From Sphingobacteriaceae bacterium (GTDB lineage Bacteria; Bacteroidota; Bacteroidia; Sphingobacteriales; Sphingobacteriaceae), in assembly GCA_947458775.1 (NCBI GenBank), contig CANGZX010000068.1, forward strand, positions 1 through 5,106: a DNA stretch of 5,106 nucleotides, written 5' to 3'. The position numbers and the translations under genes are program-made. The stretch's first letter is position 1; every line of letters begins with the position of its first letter. Shown here one piece after another: positions 1 to 5,106 of the stretch. Below the pieces are notes generated by a model, which did not search any database, had not been told where the DNA came from, and was given only the letters and a program-made list of their open reading frames with translations.

Positions 1-654
1 ACTGGCTTCGGGGTGCTCAAACGCATATTCTACACTTTTACGGATTAAGCGGTTTACGGTAAGTTGTGTTTCTAAATCGATGTTTCGCCTAATCATAATA
101 CCTCCTAAGGGAATAGGCATGCTGGTTTGTTGCTCCCAGTAATCACCTAAATCTATAATTTTATGAAGGCCTTTTTGCGCATAGGTAAACCTGTTCTCGT
201 GAATAATTACACCCAAATCAAGTTCTTGGTTCAACAACGATTGTTCAATAGCCGAAAAAACCAGCTCTTTTTTGTTTTGCAATTCAGGGAAAGCAATGGT
301 TAATAAAAAATTAGCGGTAGTATAGGTTCCAGGTATGCCTACGCTAAGGCTAGGTTTGCTTTTTACTTCTTCGGGAGTGTAGGCTGTTTTTGAAATAAGC
401 AAGGGACCCACTCCAAAACCAAGAGCACTCCCAGCATCGAGCAACACATACTTATCGCTTACATGCGCAAAGGCATGAAAGCTAAGCTTGGTTATATCCA
501 ATTCACCCTGCAGGGCTTTTTTATTAAGCGTTTCTACATCGTCGAAAAAAACATCAAAATCTAGACCCTCGGTGTCAATTTTATGATGAATAAGTGCATC
601 GAAAATAAAGGTATCGTTGGGGCAGGGAGAAAACCCTAAACTCAGCTTTTTCAT
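1..654 (-). CDS. mqnD: MqnD, 1,4-dihydroxy-6-naphthoate synthase (3' end cut off by window edge)
   Basis: Late enzyme of the futalosine (alternative) menaquinone pathway. It converts cyclic dehypoxanthine futalosine into 1,4-dihydroxy-6-naphthoate in the cytoplasm. The first 218 codons are open with no stop. Family members are roughly 270-290 residues, so about the last quarter lies outside the window. The N-terminus reads MKKLSLGFSPCPNDTFIF, the SPCPNDTF signature of this family. Residues 109-118 (GIPGTYTTAN) form the ligand-binding loop typical of this periplasmic-binding-protein-like fold. His152, in GVIIHENRFTY (148-158), matches the conserved histidine proposed as catalytic in the Thermus enzyme. 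PIPLGGI follows near residue 180. The ATG overlaps the mqnB stop by one base (TAATG), so translation is probably coupled and both genes share one transcript. The identification is secure; the only gap is the missing C-terminus. Confidence 0.95.
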   Translation of the reverse strand, partial: MKKLSLGFSPCPNDTFIFDALIHHKIDTEGLDFDVFFDDVETLNKKALQGELDITKLSFHAFAHVSDKYVLLDAGSALGFGVGPLLISKTAYTPEEVKSKPSLSVGIPGTYTTANFLLTIAFPELQNKKELVFSAIEQSLLNQELDLGVIIHENRFTYAQKGLHKIIDLGDYWEQQTSMPIPLGGIMIRRNIDLETQLTVNRLIRKSVEYAFEHPEAS

Positions 655-1298
655 TATTCGCTTAAAAGTTGTGCTATACTTTGGTTCAGGTTGGTAATAG
701 CTAGCGGAATGTTCCAAGCATCGCGATTGCGGGGTTCTACCCAGTTAGAAATAGCTCTTAACTGAATAGAAGCTAACTCAACCTGGGCACAGGCGTAAAA
801 AAAGGCGGCACCTTCCATACTTTCAACGTGCACCGGGTATTTAGAAATGGTGGCAGCAATGGAATTTGCATCACCATGAACTTTATTTACGGTTATGGCG
901 CTTGCTTTTTGTATAGTTTCTAAAAAAGGAAGTGGAATAATTGGAGCTAGGGCATGTGTGTACTGGGTACCAAAACCAAGCGTATCTATGGATATAAATC
1001 CACCTGCATCTTCGGCGCCTAATTCGGCAAAGGTATCGTCACTAATATGTAAAACCTTTCCTAGCGGAATGCTGCGATCAAAAGAGCCAGCAATGCCGGC
1101 ATTAATAGCCAAATCATAGGAGTTTTGAGCCAATTCTTGCCCCAAGGCAAATGCTGTAGAAACCATACCTACACCTGTTACAAGCACTTTTATGTGGTGT
1201 TTACCATGGGTAAACGAATCGGTACGAGGACCAATGCTGTATTGGGCAATCAAAGGTGCTATTTCGGCAGAAGTGGCGGCAACTAGCAAGATTTTCAT
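654..1298 (-). CDS. mqnB: MqnB, futalosine hydrolase
   Basis: Nucleosidase of the futalosine menaquinone pathway. It cleaves futalosine to hypoxanthine and dehypoxanthine futalosine, which the radical-SAM enzyme MqnC then cyclises before MqnD acts. The 214 residues show the MTA/SAH-nucleosidase (PNP/UDP phosphorylase) fold. There is an N-terminal MKILLVAATSAE with Glu12 where the MTAN catalytic glutamate sits, then NAGIAGSF (66-73) and the nucleoside-binding VESMEGAAFF (158-167). Near the C-terminus RAISNWVEPRNR (181-192) carries Asn185 where MTAN enzymes have the catalytic Asp. This ISN-x-VEPRNR form is what I expect of futalosine hydrolases and argues against MTA/SAH nucleosidase. The start is firm, because an in-frame TAA lies nine bases upstream of the ATG. 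It is the first gene of an mqnB-mqnD unit, divergent from the pterin operon. Confidence 0.92.
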   Translation of the reverse strand: MKILLVAATSAEIAPLIAQYSIGPRTDSFTHGKHHIKVLVTGVGMVSTAFALGQELAQNSYDLAINAGIAGSFDRSIPLGKVLHISDDTFAELGAEDAGGFISIDTLGFGTQYTHALAPIIPLPFLETIQKASAITVNKVHGDANSIAATISKYPVHVESMEGAAFFYACAQVELASIQLRAISNWVEPRNRDAWNIPLAITNLNQSIAQLLSE

Positions 1299-1351
1299 GC
1301 TGTAAAGTTAAACACTATCTAGCTTTCCTGTCGTGCTTCGTGGGGTTTATT

Positions 1352-1359
1352 TATATTTG
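1352..1359 (+). promoter_or_regulatory. Bacteroidota-type -7 promoter element (TATATTTG) for the pterin operon
   Basis: This octamer fits the TAnnTTTG -7 consensus of the Bacteroidota primary sigma factor. It lies 19 bases before the ATG at 1379, which would leave a leader of roughly 10-15 bases. I see no convincing TTTG-like -33 element at the expected distance upstream, so the call rests on the -7 match and its position in the divergent gap. Confidence 0.55.
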
Positions 1360-1373
1360 CTACATAATAGCAA
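1357..1373. repeat. Perfect 6-bp inverted repeat TTGCTA-CATAA-TAGCAA at the promoter/leader of the pterin operon
   Basis: The arms at 1357-1362 and 1368-1373 are exact reverse complements separated by five bases. The left arm overlaps the last three bases of the -7 element, and the repeat spans the predicted transcription start, ending five bases before the ATG at 1379. It could be an operator for a dimeric regulator or a small 5' leader hairpin. It is too short to call a function, and chance occurrence in AT-rich DNA is possible. Confidence 0.35.
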
Positions 1374-1378
1374 GAGAA

Positions 1379-1792
1379 ATGATTTTTATAACCCGTAGAG
1401 AGCGATTCAATGCCGCTCATAAATTATACCGCGAAGATTGGTCGGTTGAAAAAAATACCGACACCTTTGGTAAGTGTGCAAACCCCAATTGGCATGGCCA
1501 CAATTACGAATTATTTGTAACCATTAAGGGTGAAATTAATCCAGAAACGGGTTTTGTAATTGATTTAAAAGACCTAAAAAAATTAATTATTGCCAACGTG
1601 ATTGATCCACTAGATCATAAAAACATCAACTTAGATGTAGACTTCATGAAAGGCAAATTAGCATCCACAGAAATTTTAGCAGTGGAAATTTGGAATCAGC
1701 TAGAGCAGCCTCTTAAGCAACTAGGTGTGGCCTTACACAGCATTAAACTCTACGAAACAGAAAATAACTACGTCGAGTATTTCGGCGCATAA
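1379..1792 (+). CDS. 6-pyruvoyl-tetrahydropterin synthase / 6-carboxytetrahydropterin synthase family protein (COG0720)
   Basis: Zinc enzyme acting on 7,8-dihydroneopterin triphosphate, the FolE product. It gives either 6-pyruvoyl-tetrahydropterin (PTPS, biopterin route) or 6-carboxy-tetrahydropterin (QueD, queuosine route). The protein has 137 residues, a normal length. Zinc ligands His14 (FNAAHKL), His39 and His41 (WHGH) are present, as are catalytic Cys33, the Asp79-His80 pair in [11 protein letters not shown], and the pterin-anchoring Glu126 in YETENN. Cys33 to HGH has five intervening residues, as in eukaryotic PTPS, not the three of classical QueD. All the residues from His14 to His80 sit at a constant offset of nine from rat PTPS numbering. 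The frame is open back to 1256, but that stretch lies antisense to mqnB and in the divergent gap. The ATG at 1379 gives the family N-terminus and lies just after a promoter element. It ends in a tandem TAATAA, ten bases before folE. Family certain; queD versus PTPS unresolved, so no symbol is given. Confidence 0.9.
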   Translation: MIFITRRERFNAAHKLYREDWSVEKNTDTFGKCANPNWHGHNYELFVTIKGEINPETGFVIDLKDLKKLIIANVIDPLDHKNINLDVDFMKGKLASTEILAVEIWNQLEQPLKQLGVALHSIKLYETENNYVEYFGA

Positions 1793-1802
1793 TAATCCCA
1801 CT

Positions 1803-2438
1803 ATGAACAAATTTGACCACCTCGACGAAGAAGAAATACTGAACGGTTACACCAAGGTAGATCGGTACAATCAAGATAAGATTGATGATATTGCCAGCCA
1901 TTATGCCGCTATTTTGCCTCAATTGGGTGAAGATCCAGCTAGAGAAGGTTTACTTAAAACCCCGGAACGTGTAGCCAAAGCCCTGCAGTTTTTAACCCAA
2001 GGGTACGACATGGACCCTGCTGCTATTTTAAAAAGCGCCATGTTTAAAGAAGACTACAGCCAAATGGTGGTTGTAAAAGATATTGAGGTGTTTTCTATGT
2101 GCGAACATCACATGCTGCCATTTTTTGGCAAAGCGCACATAGCCTACATTCCCAGCGGACACATTGTAGGCTTGAGCAAACTACCTCGTGTGGTAGATGC
2201 CTTTGCTCGTAGGTTGCAAGTACAAGAACGCTTAACCAACGAAATTCGCGATTGCATTCAAGACACCCTAAACCCGGCTGGTGTAGCCGTTGTTATTGAG
2301 TGTAAACACCTATGCATGGCCATGAGAGGTGTCCAAAAACAAAATTCGGTAACGACTACGTCGGCCTTTACCGGAGCATTTGAAAATGAAAAAACACGAG
2401 CCGAGTTTTTACGTTTAATTACCGCAAGCTTAGATTAA
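1803..2438 (+). CDS. folE: GTP cyclohydrolase I (FolE)
   Basis: Converts GTP to 7,8-dihydroneopterin triphosphate plus formate. This is the entry step for folate, biopterin-type and queuosine/7-deazaguanine pathways, carried out by a homodecameric cytosolic enzyme. The protein has 211 residues, against 222 in E. coli. Zinc ligands Cys100, His103 ([12 protein letters not shown]) and Cys171 ([11 protein letters not shown]) and catalytic His102 and His169 are all present at a constant offset of ten from E. coli numbering. [10 protein letters not shown] (123-132) and the C-terminal [16 protein letters not shown] are also typical, as is [18 protein letters not shown] in the N-terminal helical region. 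The all-zinc-ligand set marks the type IA enzyme, not the zinc-independent FolE2. The ATG at 1803 was chosen because it lies ten bases after the preceding gene. The longer frame from 1725 would only overlap that gene. Its neighbour upstream uses its product directly. Confidence 0.96.
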   Translation: MNKFDHLDEEEILNGYTKVDRYNQDKIDDIASHYAAILPQLGEDPAREGLLKTPERVAKALQFLTQGYDMDPAAILKSAMFKEDYSQMVVVKDIEVFSMCEHHMLPFFGKAHIAYIPSGHIVGLSKLPRVVDAFARRLQVQERLTNEIRDCIQDTLNPAGVAVVIECKHLCMAMRGVQKQNSVTTTSAFTGAFENEKTRAEFLRLITASLD

Positions 2439-2452
2439 TTTTTAAAACAGAC

Positions 2453-3337
2453 ATGAAAGCATACATTTTTCCGGGACAGGGAGCACAATTTGTAGGCATG
2501 GGCAAAGAATTGTACGAACAATCGGCCGAAGCCAAGGCATTATTTGAGCAAGCCAATGAGATTTTAGGATTCCGCATTACCGATATCATGTTTAACGGTA
2601 CCGAAGAAGATTTAAAAGAAACAAAGGTTACTCAACCGGCTATTTTTCTTCACTCGGTAATTTTAGCCAAAGTATTGGGGACTTCGTTTAAACCCGATAT
2701 GGTTGCGGGGCATAGCTTGGGTGAATTTTCTGCCCTCGTAGCTGCAGGAGCATTATCGTTCGAAGATGGCTTACGTTTGGTAGCCGCCCGGGCCAATGCC
2801 ATGCAAAAAGCCTGCGAATTACAAGCTTCTACCATGGCCGCCATTTTGGGTTTAGAAGATCATGTGGTTGAAGAAATTTGTGCCAAAGTAAATGAGGTGG
2901 TGGTGCCGGCAAATTACAATTGCCCAGGCCAGCTGGTTATTTCTGGTAGTATTGCCGGTATTGATAAAGCCTGTGAATTACTAACTGAAGCCGGTGCAAA
3001 AAGAGCTATAAAACTAAATGTTGGGGGTGCTTTTCACTCTCCACTTATGGAGTCGGCCCGTGCCGAATTGCAATCTGCAATTGAGAACACCGAAATAAAT
3101 TCGCCCATTTGCCCTATCTACCAAAACATAGATGCTAAACCTTACACGGATTCGGAAAGCATAAAGCAGAACTTAATTGCTCAACTTACCGGAGCTGTGC
3201 GTTGGACCCAAATTGTACAGCACATGCTACAAGATGGCGCCACTTCCTTTACCGAAGTAGGGCCGGGAAATGTATTGCAAGGTTTGGTTAAAAAGGTAGA
3301 TCGTGCCATGGAAACCCATAGCGCTAGTATCGCTTAA
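2453..3337 (+). CDS. fabD: Malonyl-CoA:ACP transacylase (FabD)
   Basis: Moves malonyl from CoA to the phosphopantetheine of acyl carrier protein, supplying the extender for type II fatty-acid synthesis in the cytoplasm. The protein is full length at 294 residues. GQGAQ (8-12) forms the N-terminal oxyanion region, and Gln61 lies in VTQPAIF. The nucleophile Ser88 is in GHSLGEFSALVAAG (86-99). Arg113 (AARANAMQ) matches the arginine that binds the malonyl carboxylate, and catalytic His195 is in GGAFHSPLM (191-199). EVGPGNVLQGL closes the domain near residue 270. It is a stand-alone enzyme, not part of a polyketide synthase, since the reading frame contains one acyltransferase domain only. It starts 14 bases after folE and is probably the last gene of that transcript, because a strong hairpin terminator follows. 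No other fatty-acid genes are adjacent. Confidence 0.96.
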   Translation: MKAYIFPGQGAQFVGMGKELYEQSAEAKALFEQANEILGFRITDIMFNGTEEDLKETKVTQPAIFLHSVILAKVLGTSFKPDMVAGHSLGEFSALVAAGALSFEDGLRLVAARANAMQKACELQASTMAAILGLEDHVVEEICAKVNEVVVPANYNCPGQLVISGSIAGIDKACELLTEAGAKRAIKLNVGGAFHSPLMESARAELQSAIENTEINSPICPIYQNIDAKPYTDSESIKQNLIAQLTGAVRWTQIVQHMLQDGATSFTEVGPGNVLQGLVKKVDRAMETHSASIA

Positions 3338-3352
3338 TTAAAAAAACCGCAT

Positions 3353-3384
3353 AAAAAAAGGGTGCCAATTGGCACCCTTTTTTT
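3353..3384. terminator. Bidirectional intrinsic terminator between converging genes
   Basis: A perfect inverted repeat GGGTGCC-AATT-GGCACCC (3360-3377) is flanked by seven As (3353-3359) and seven Ts (3378-3384). This gives a 14-bp stem with a four-base loop that ends in a U-tract whichever strand is transcribed. It begins 15 bases after the fabD stop and ends 17 bases beyond the stop of the minus-strand membrane-protein gene, so it should end both transcripts. Confidence 0.93.
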
Positions 3385-3401
3385 ATAAAGTCTATCGAAA
3401 T

Positions 3402-4292
3402 TTATTTTAAGGTAATTTTTCCGGTACCCAACACATATCCATTTGCGTACATTTTAATAGTGTATTCGCCTTTTACAAAAGCTTCCGGGTTATTCCATCC
3501 TAAAGTATAGGTACGGCCATCATTCGCAAATTCAATGGCAGTTTTGTAAGAGAAATCTATGGTCTCTCCAGATGCTAACGTACTAGTACCGGAGGCACCA
3601 ACTACGTTTCCACTTGGATCAAGAACACGCATAAAAATCGTGTGAAGTGCCTTTTGTGCGAAATCATTGTCCACAAGGTTGAAGCTGATGTTTAGCTTTT
3701 GAGCAGGATCCGCTTTGCTTACGCTCGATTCTTTACCACTCGATTTAATGCGTACTGCCGTAACAGAAACACCAAATGCCTTCAGGGCGGTTGCAGCGCT
3801 CACTTTTTTGTTTAAATCTTTGTTTTGGCCTTCTAACACTTTTACCTGTTCATTAGCTACTGCAACACTTGTTTTTAAGCTGTCGTTTTGTTGCCTCAAC
3901 ACCTCAATATCGGCCACATACTTGGTAACAAAATTGCGAAGTTGCTTCACATCTTCTTGAGCTAAAATTAATTGTTGCTGCGTAAGTTCTCCTTTGCGTA
4001 AAGCTTCACGCAATTGGGTAATTTTTTCTCGGGCTGTATTTTGTTCTTTTTTCATTGAATCAGACAAAGCGGCATAATTGCTGTTCGCTTTATCTAAATC
4101 GGCCTCAATTTTATCAATATCGGTTTGCATGCGTGTTTTGTCATCGCTTAGTTGAACCACCCGCTCATCTGCTTTTTTATTGCGAATATATAAAATGGCG
4201 TTTGTAGTAAATAAAGCTAAAACAACTAGTAGTAAAAGGTAAATTTTGGTGTTACTCTTTTTAGATTCTTGAAATTCGTTGGTGTTTTCCAT
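3402..4292 (-). CDS. Single-pass membrane protein with long coiled coil and C-terminal beta-rich domain, function unknown
   Basis: I know no named function for this 296-residue protein. Residues 1-16 form a short polar N-terminus. Residues 17-36 (IYLLLLVVLALFTTNAILYI) form one hydrophobic helix, followed by RNKK. Residues 40-165 are a long, charged, Leu/Ile-periodic helix rich in Lys, Glu, Gln and Asp, with no proline, typical of a coiled coil. Residues 172-296 look beta-rich: alternating hydrophobic strands (VSVTAVRIKSSGKE, KLNISFNLVDND), DPSGNVVG (225-232), and a C-terminal KGEYTIKMYANGYVLGTGKITLK-like strand pair, suggesting an immunoglobulin-like sandwich. There is no signal-peptidase site, so the helix is probably a membrane anchor with the coiled coil and beta domain in the periplasm. 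Topology is inferred, as both flanks are basic. The gene starts nine bases after the DUF1844 gene, which ends in tandem TAATAA, so the two are probably co-transcribed. A structural or envelope-tethering role is possible but unproven. Confidence 0.85.
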   Translation of the reverse strand: MENTNEFQESKKSNTKIYLLLLVVLALFTTNAILYIRNKKADERVVQLSDDKTRMQTDIDKIEADLDKANSNYAALSDSMKKEQNTAREKITQLREALRKGELTQQQLILAQEDVKQLRNFVTKYVADIEVLRQQNDSLKTSVAVANEQVKVLEGQNKDLNKKVSAATALKAFGVSVTAVRIKSSGKESSVSKADPAQKLNISFNLVDNDFAQKALHTIFMRVLDPSGNVVGASGTSTLASGETIDFSYKTAIEFANDGRTYTLGWNNPEAFVKGEYTIKMYANGYVLGTGKITLK

Positions 4293-4301
4293 ACTCTTTT
4301 A

Positions 4302-4562
4302 TTAGTTAATATCTTTTTGTTCGTCCACATAATTTAAGCGCAAATCGGTTAAAAACTGATCCAATAAGCGGCTAAGTTCTGGTGAAATATTGCCTTTTGT
4401 TTTCTCTTTCAACATTTCTAGCATATCAATACTTTCTTTAGCTTGTATAGTATTTTTTTCTATTTTCTGGCTTACGGGGTTCATTAGTTTACCCAATCCC
4501 TGCATGCCGGTGGTGTGAAAAAGATACAATAGTGAACCTAATAACTGATCATTCTTATCCAT
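4302..4562 (-). CDS. DUF1844 family small helical protein
   Basis: An 86-residue protein of unknown function. The segment from residue 42 onward, ESIDMLEMLKEKTKGN followed by a Pro-initiated helix ending LLDQFLTDLRLNYV (about 66-79), matches the pattern I recall for DUF1844: two amphipathic helices with a KTKGN turn between them. The N-terminal LLGSLLYLFHTTGMQGLGKLMNP is moderately hydrophobic but broken by His, Gln and Gly, so it reads as a soluble helix and not a membrane span. There is no signal peptide or catalytic motif. It is the first gene of a two-gene unit, nine bases ahead of the coiled-coil membrane protein, and has its own -7 promoter element about 55 bases upstream. Family assignment is from memory of the motif, and the biological role is unknown. 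Confidence 0.85.
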   Translation of the reverse strand: MDKNDQLLGSLLYLFHTTGMQGLGKLMNPVSQKIEKNTIQAKESIDMLEMLKEKTKGNISPELSRLLDQFLTDLRLNYVDEQKDIN

Positions 4563-4617
4563 ACAGTATTGCTATGAGAACGTATTTAACGCTCGTTTAT
4601 TTTAAAATTATATTCGG

Positions 4618-4625
4618 CAAAGATA
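4618..4625 (-). promoter_or_regulatory. Bacteroidota-type -7 promoter element (TATCTTTG, minus strand) for the DUF1844 unit
   Basis: Read on the minus strand, this is an exact TAnnTTTG match lying 55 bases upstream of the DUF1844 start codon at 4562, giving a leader of about 50 bases. I find no clear -33 TTG/TTTG at the usual distance. It lies about 90 bases from the oppositely directed element at 4718-4725. Confidence 0.5.
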
Positions 4626-4717
4626 AAAATTGTTTGAACACTTGATGTTATTGATTTAATTAGAAGGAATTTTGATAGTCAACTGATATAAATTTATGGT
4701 AAAAAACACCATTTAAC

Positions 4718-4725
4718 TATATTTG
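4718..4725 (+). promoter_or_regulatory. Bacteroidota-type -7 promoter element (TATATTTG) for the GHL10 gene
   Basis: This exact TAnnTTTG match lies 18 bases before the ATG at 4744, implying a very short leader of about 12 bases. The octamer and its distance to the start codon are almost the same as at the pterin operon promoter (1352-1359). No good -33 element is visible. A 5-bp inverted repeat ATGGT/ACCAT (4696-4712) sits just upstream. Confidence 0.55.
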
Positions 4726-4743
4726 GGCAACCAGATACAAACC

Positions 4744-5106
4744 ATGCGCCTAGCCACCTTATTTAAACTTGTTTTTGCCTTATTTTTTTTATGTTCACAG
4801 CTTCGGGCACAAGTAGTAGATCATCCTAAAAGAGAGTTTAGGGGGGTGTGGGCGGCCACGGTAGTAAACATCGATTGGCCATCGAAGGCGGGTTTAAGTA
4901 GCGAAGAGCAGCAAAAAGAATTCATTGCCATCTTAGATCAGCATCAAAAAAGCGGTATCAATGCCATCATGTTACAAATACGCCCCGCAGCCGATGCGTT
5001 TTACGGCCAGAGCATGGAACAATGGAGTCGGTTTTTAACCGGCCAACAGGGTAAGGCTCCACAACCCTATTACGCTCCCTTAAGTTTTGCCATTAGGGAG
5101 GCTCAT
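4744..5106 (+). CDS. Secreted family 10-like glycoside hydrolase (GHL10/DUF187), N-terminal part only
   Basis: The first 121 codons are present and the gene runs off the right edge. Residues 1-22 form a Sec signal peptide: basic start (MRLATLFK), hydrophobic core LVFALFFLCS, and a likely signal peptidase I site after LRA, before QVVDHP. Cys17 is preceded by Leu and does not fit a lipobox. The mature start contains REFRGVWAATVVNIDWPSK (31-49), the hallmark opening strand of the GHL10/DUF187 TIM barrel, then SGINAIMLQIRPAADAFY (70-87), the next conserved strand. Characterised relatives act on cell-surface or peptidoglycan-type glycans, but many are untested, so the substrate is unknown. The predicted site of action is the periplasm or outside the cell. 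Catalytic acids would lie beyond the window. The gene appears to have its own promoter just upstream. Confidence 0.9.
   Translation, partial: MRLATLFKLVFALFFLCSQLRAQVVDHPKREFRGVWAATVVNIDWPSKAGLSSEEQQKEFIAILDQHQKSGINAIMLQIRPAADAFYGQSMEQWSRFLTGQQGKAPQPYYAPLSFAIREAH

Noticed and set aside
895..1119. 74-codon plus-strand open frame opposite mqnB
   Set aside because: It lies wholly within a well-supported gene on the other strand and has no recognisable motif or promoter, so it is a shadow frame.
1256..1378. In-frame 41-codon N-terminal extension of the pterin synthase with a hydrophobic stretch
   Set aside because: It runs antisense to mqnB and through the promoter and inverted repeat. The family N-terminus begins at the ATG at 1379, so the hydrophobic residues are not a real membrane segment.
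1725..1802. In-frame 26-codon upstream extension of folE
   Set aside because: It overlaps the end of the preceding gene in another frame and adds residues not found in the family. The ATG at 1803 gives normal operon spacing.
2650..2844. 64-codon minus-strand open frame opposite fabD
   Set aside because: It lies wholly inside fabD, has no family resemblance, and crosses the active-site region, whose conservation explains the open frame.
3715..3960. 81-codon plus-strand open frame opposite the coiled-coil gene
   Set aside because: The Leu/Phe/Ser-rich translation is what the antisense of Lys/Glu/Gln-rich coiled-coil codons produces. It has no promoter or start context.
4585..4600. Small inverted repeat AACG-CT-CGTT in the leader of the DUF1844 unit
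   Set aside because: Four base pairs with a two-base loop is too weak to form a stable hairpin or support a regulatory claim.
4696..4712. Inverted repeat ATGGT-AAAAAAC-ACCAT upstream of the GHL10 gene
   Set aside because: A five-base arm in AT-rich DNA is easily due to chance. There is no T-tract for a terminator and no second copy nearby, so I do not list it as a feature.

Overview
The window looks like chromosomal housekeeping DNA from a Bacteroidota bacterium. The evidence is three near-start TAnnTTTG (-7 type) promoter elements, no strong Shine-Dalgarno sequences ahead of the genes, moderate-to-low GC content, a futalosine-type menaquinone gene pair, and a two-gene unit (DUF1844 plus a membrane coiled-coil protein) of a kind I associate with this phylum. 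The sequence does not fix the family or genus. No mobile element, tRNA, rRNA or CRISPR array is visible, and no intergenic gap exceeds about 180 bases.

Layout. Bases 1-1298, minus strand: mqnB (futalosine hydrolase) followed by mqnD (1,4-dihydroxy-6-naphthoate synthase, cut by the window's left edge). The two genes overlap by one base in TAATG. Bases 1299-1378 are a short divergent control region. Bases 1379-3337, plus strand: a tightly packed run of a 6-pyruvoyl/6-carboxytetrahydropterin synthase (COG0720), folE (GTP cyclohydrolase I) and fabD (malonyl-CoA:ACP transacylase), with gaps of 10 and 14 bases. A strong symmetrical hairpin at 3353-3384 ends this run and also serves the converging minus-strand unit. 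Bases 3402-4562, minus strand: a DUF1844 protein, then a single-pass membrane protein with a long coiled coil and a C-terminal beta-rich domain. Bases 4563-4743 are a divergent promoter region. From 4744 to the end, plus strand: the first 121 codons of a secreted glycoside-hydrolase-like protein (GHL10/DUF187).

How the genes work together. MqnB and MqnD are non-consecutive steps of the futalosine route to menaquinone, with MqnC acting between them and lying outside the window. FolE makes 7,8-dihydroneopterin triphosphate, which is the substrate of the COG0720 enzyme encoded just upstream, so this pair forms a two-step pterin module. The COG0720 protein has the C-x5-HGH spacing of true pyruvoyl-tetrahydropterin synthases, not the C-x3-HGH of classical QueD. 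Its product, a tetrahydrobiopterin-type pterin or the queuosine precursor, is therefore an open question. FabD starts fatty-acid elongation and has no direct pathway link to the pterin genes. I do not see a clearly novel system. The least understood part is the DUF1844/coiled-coil membrane protein pair.
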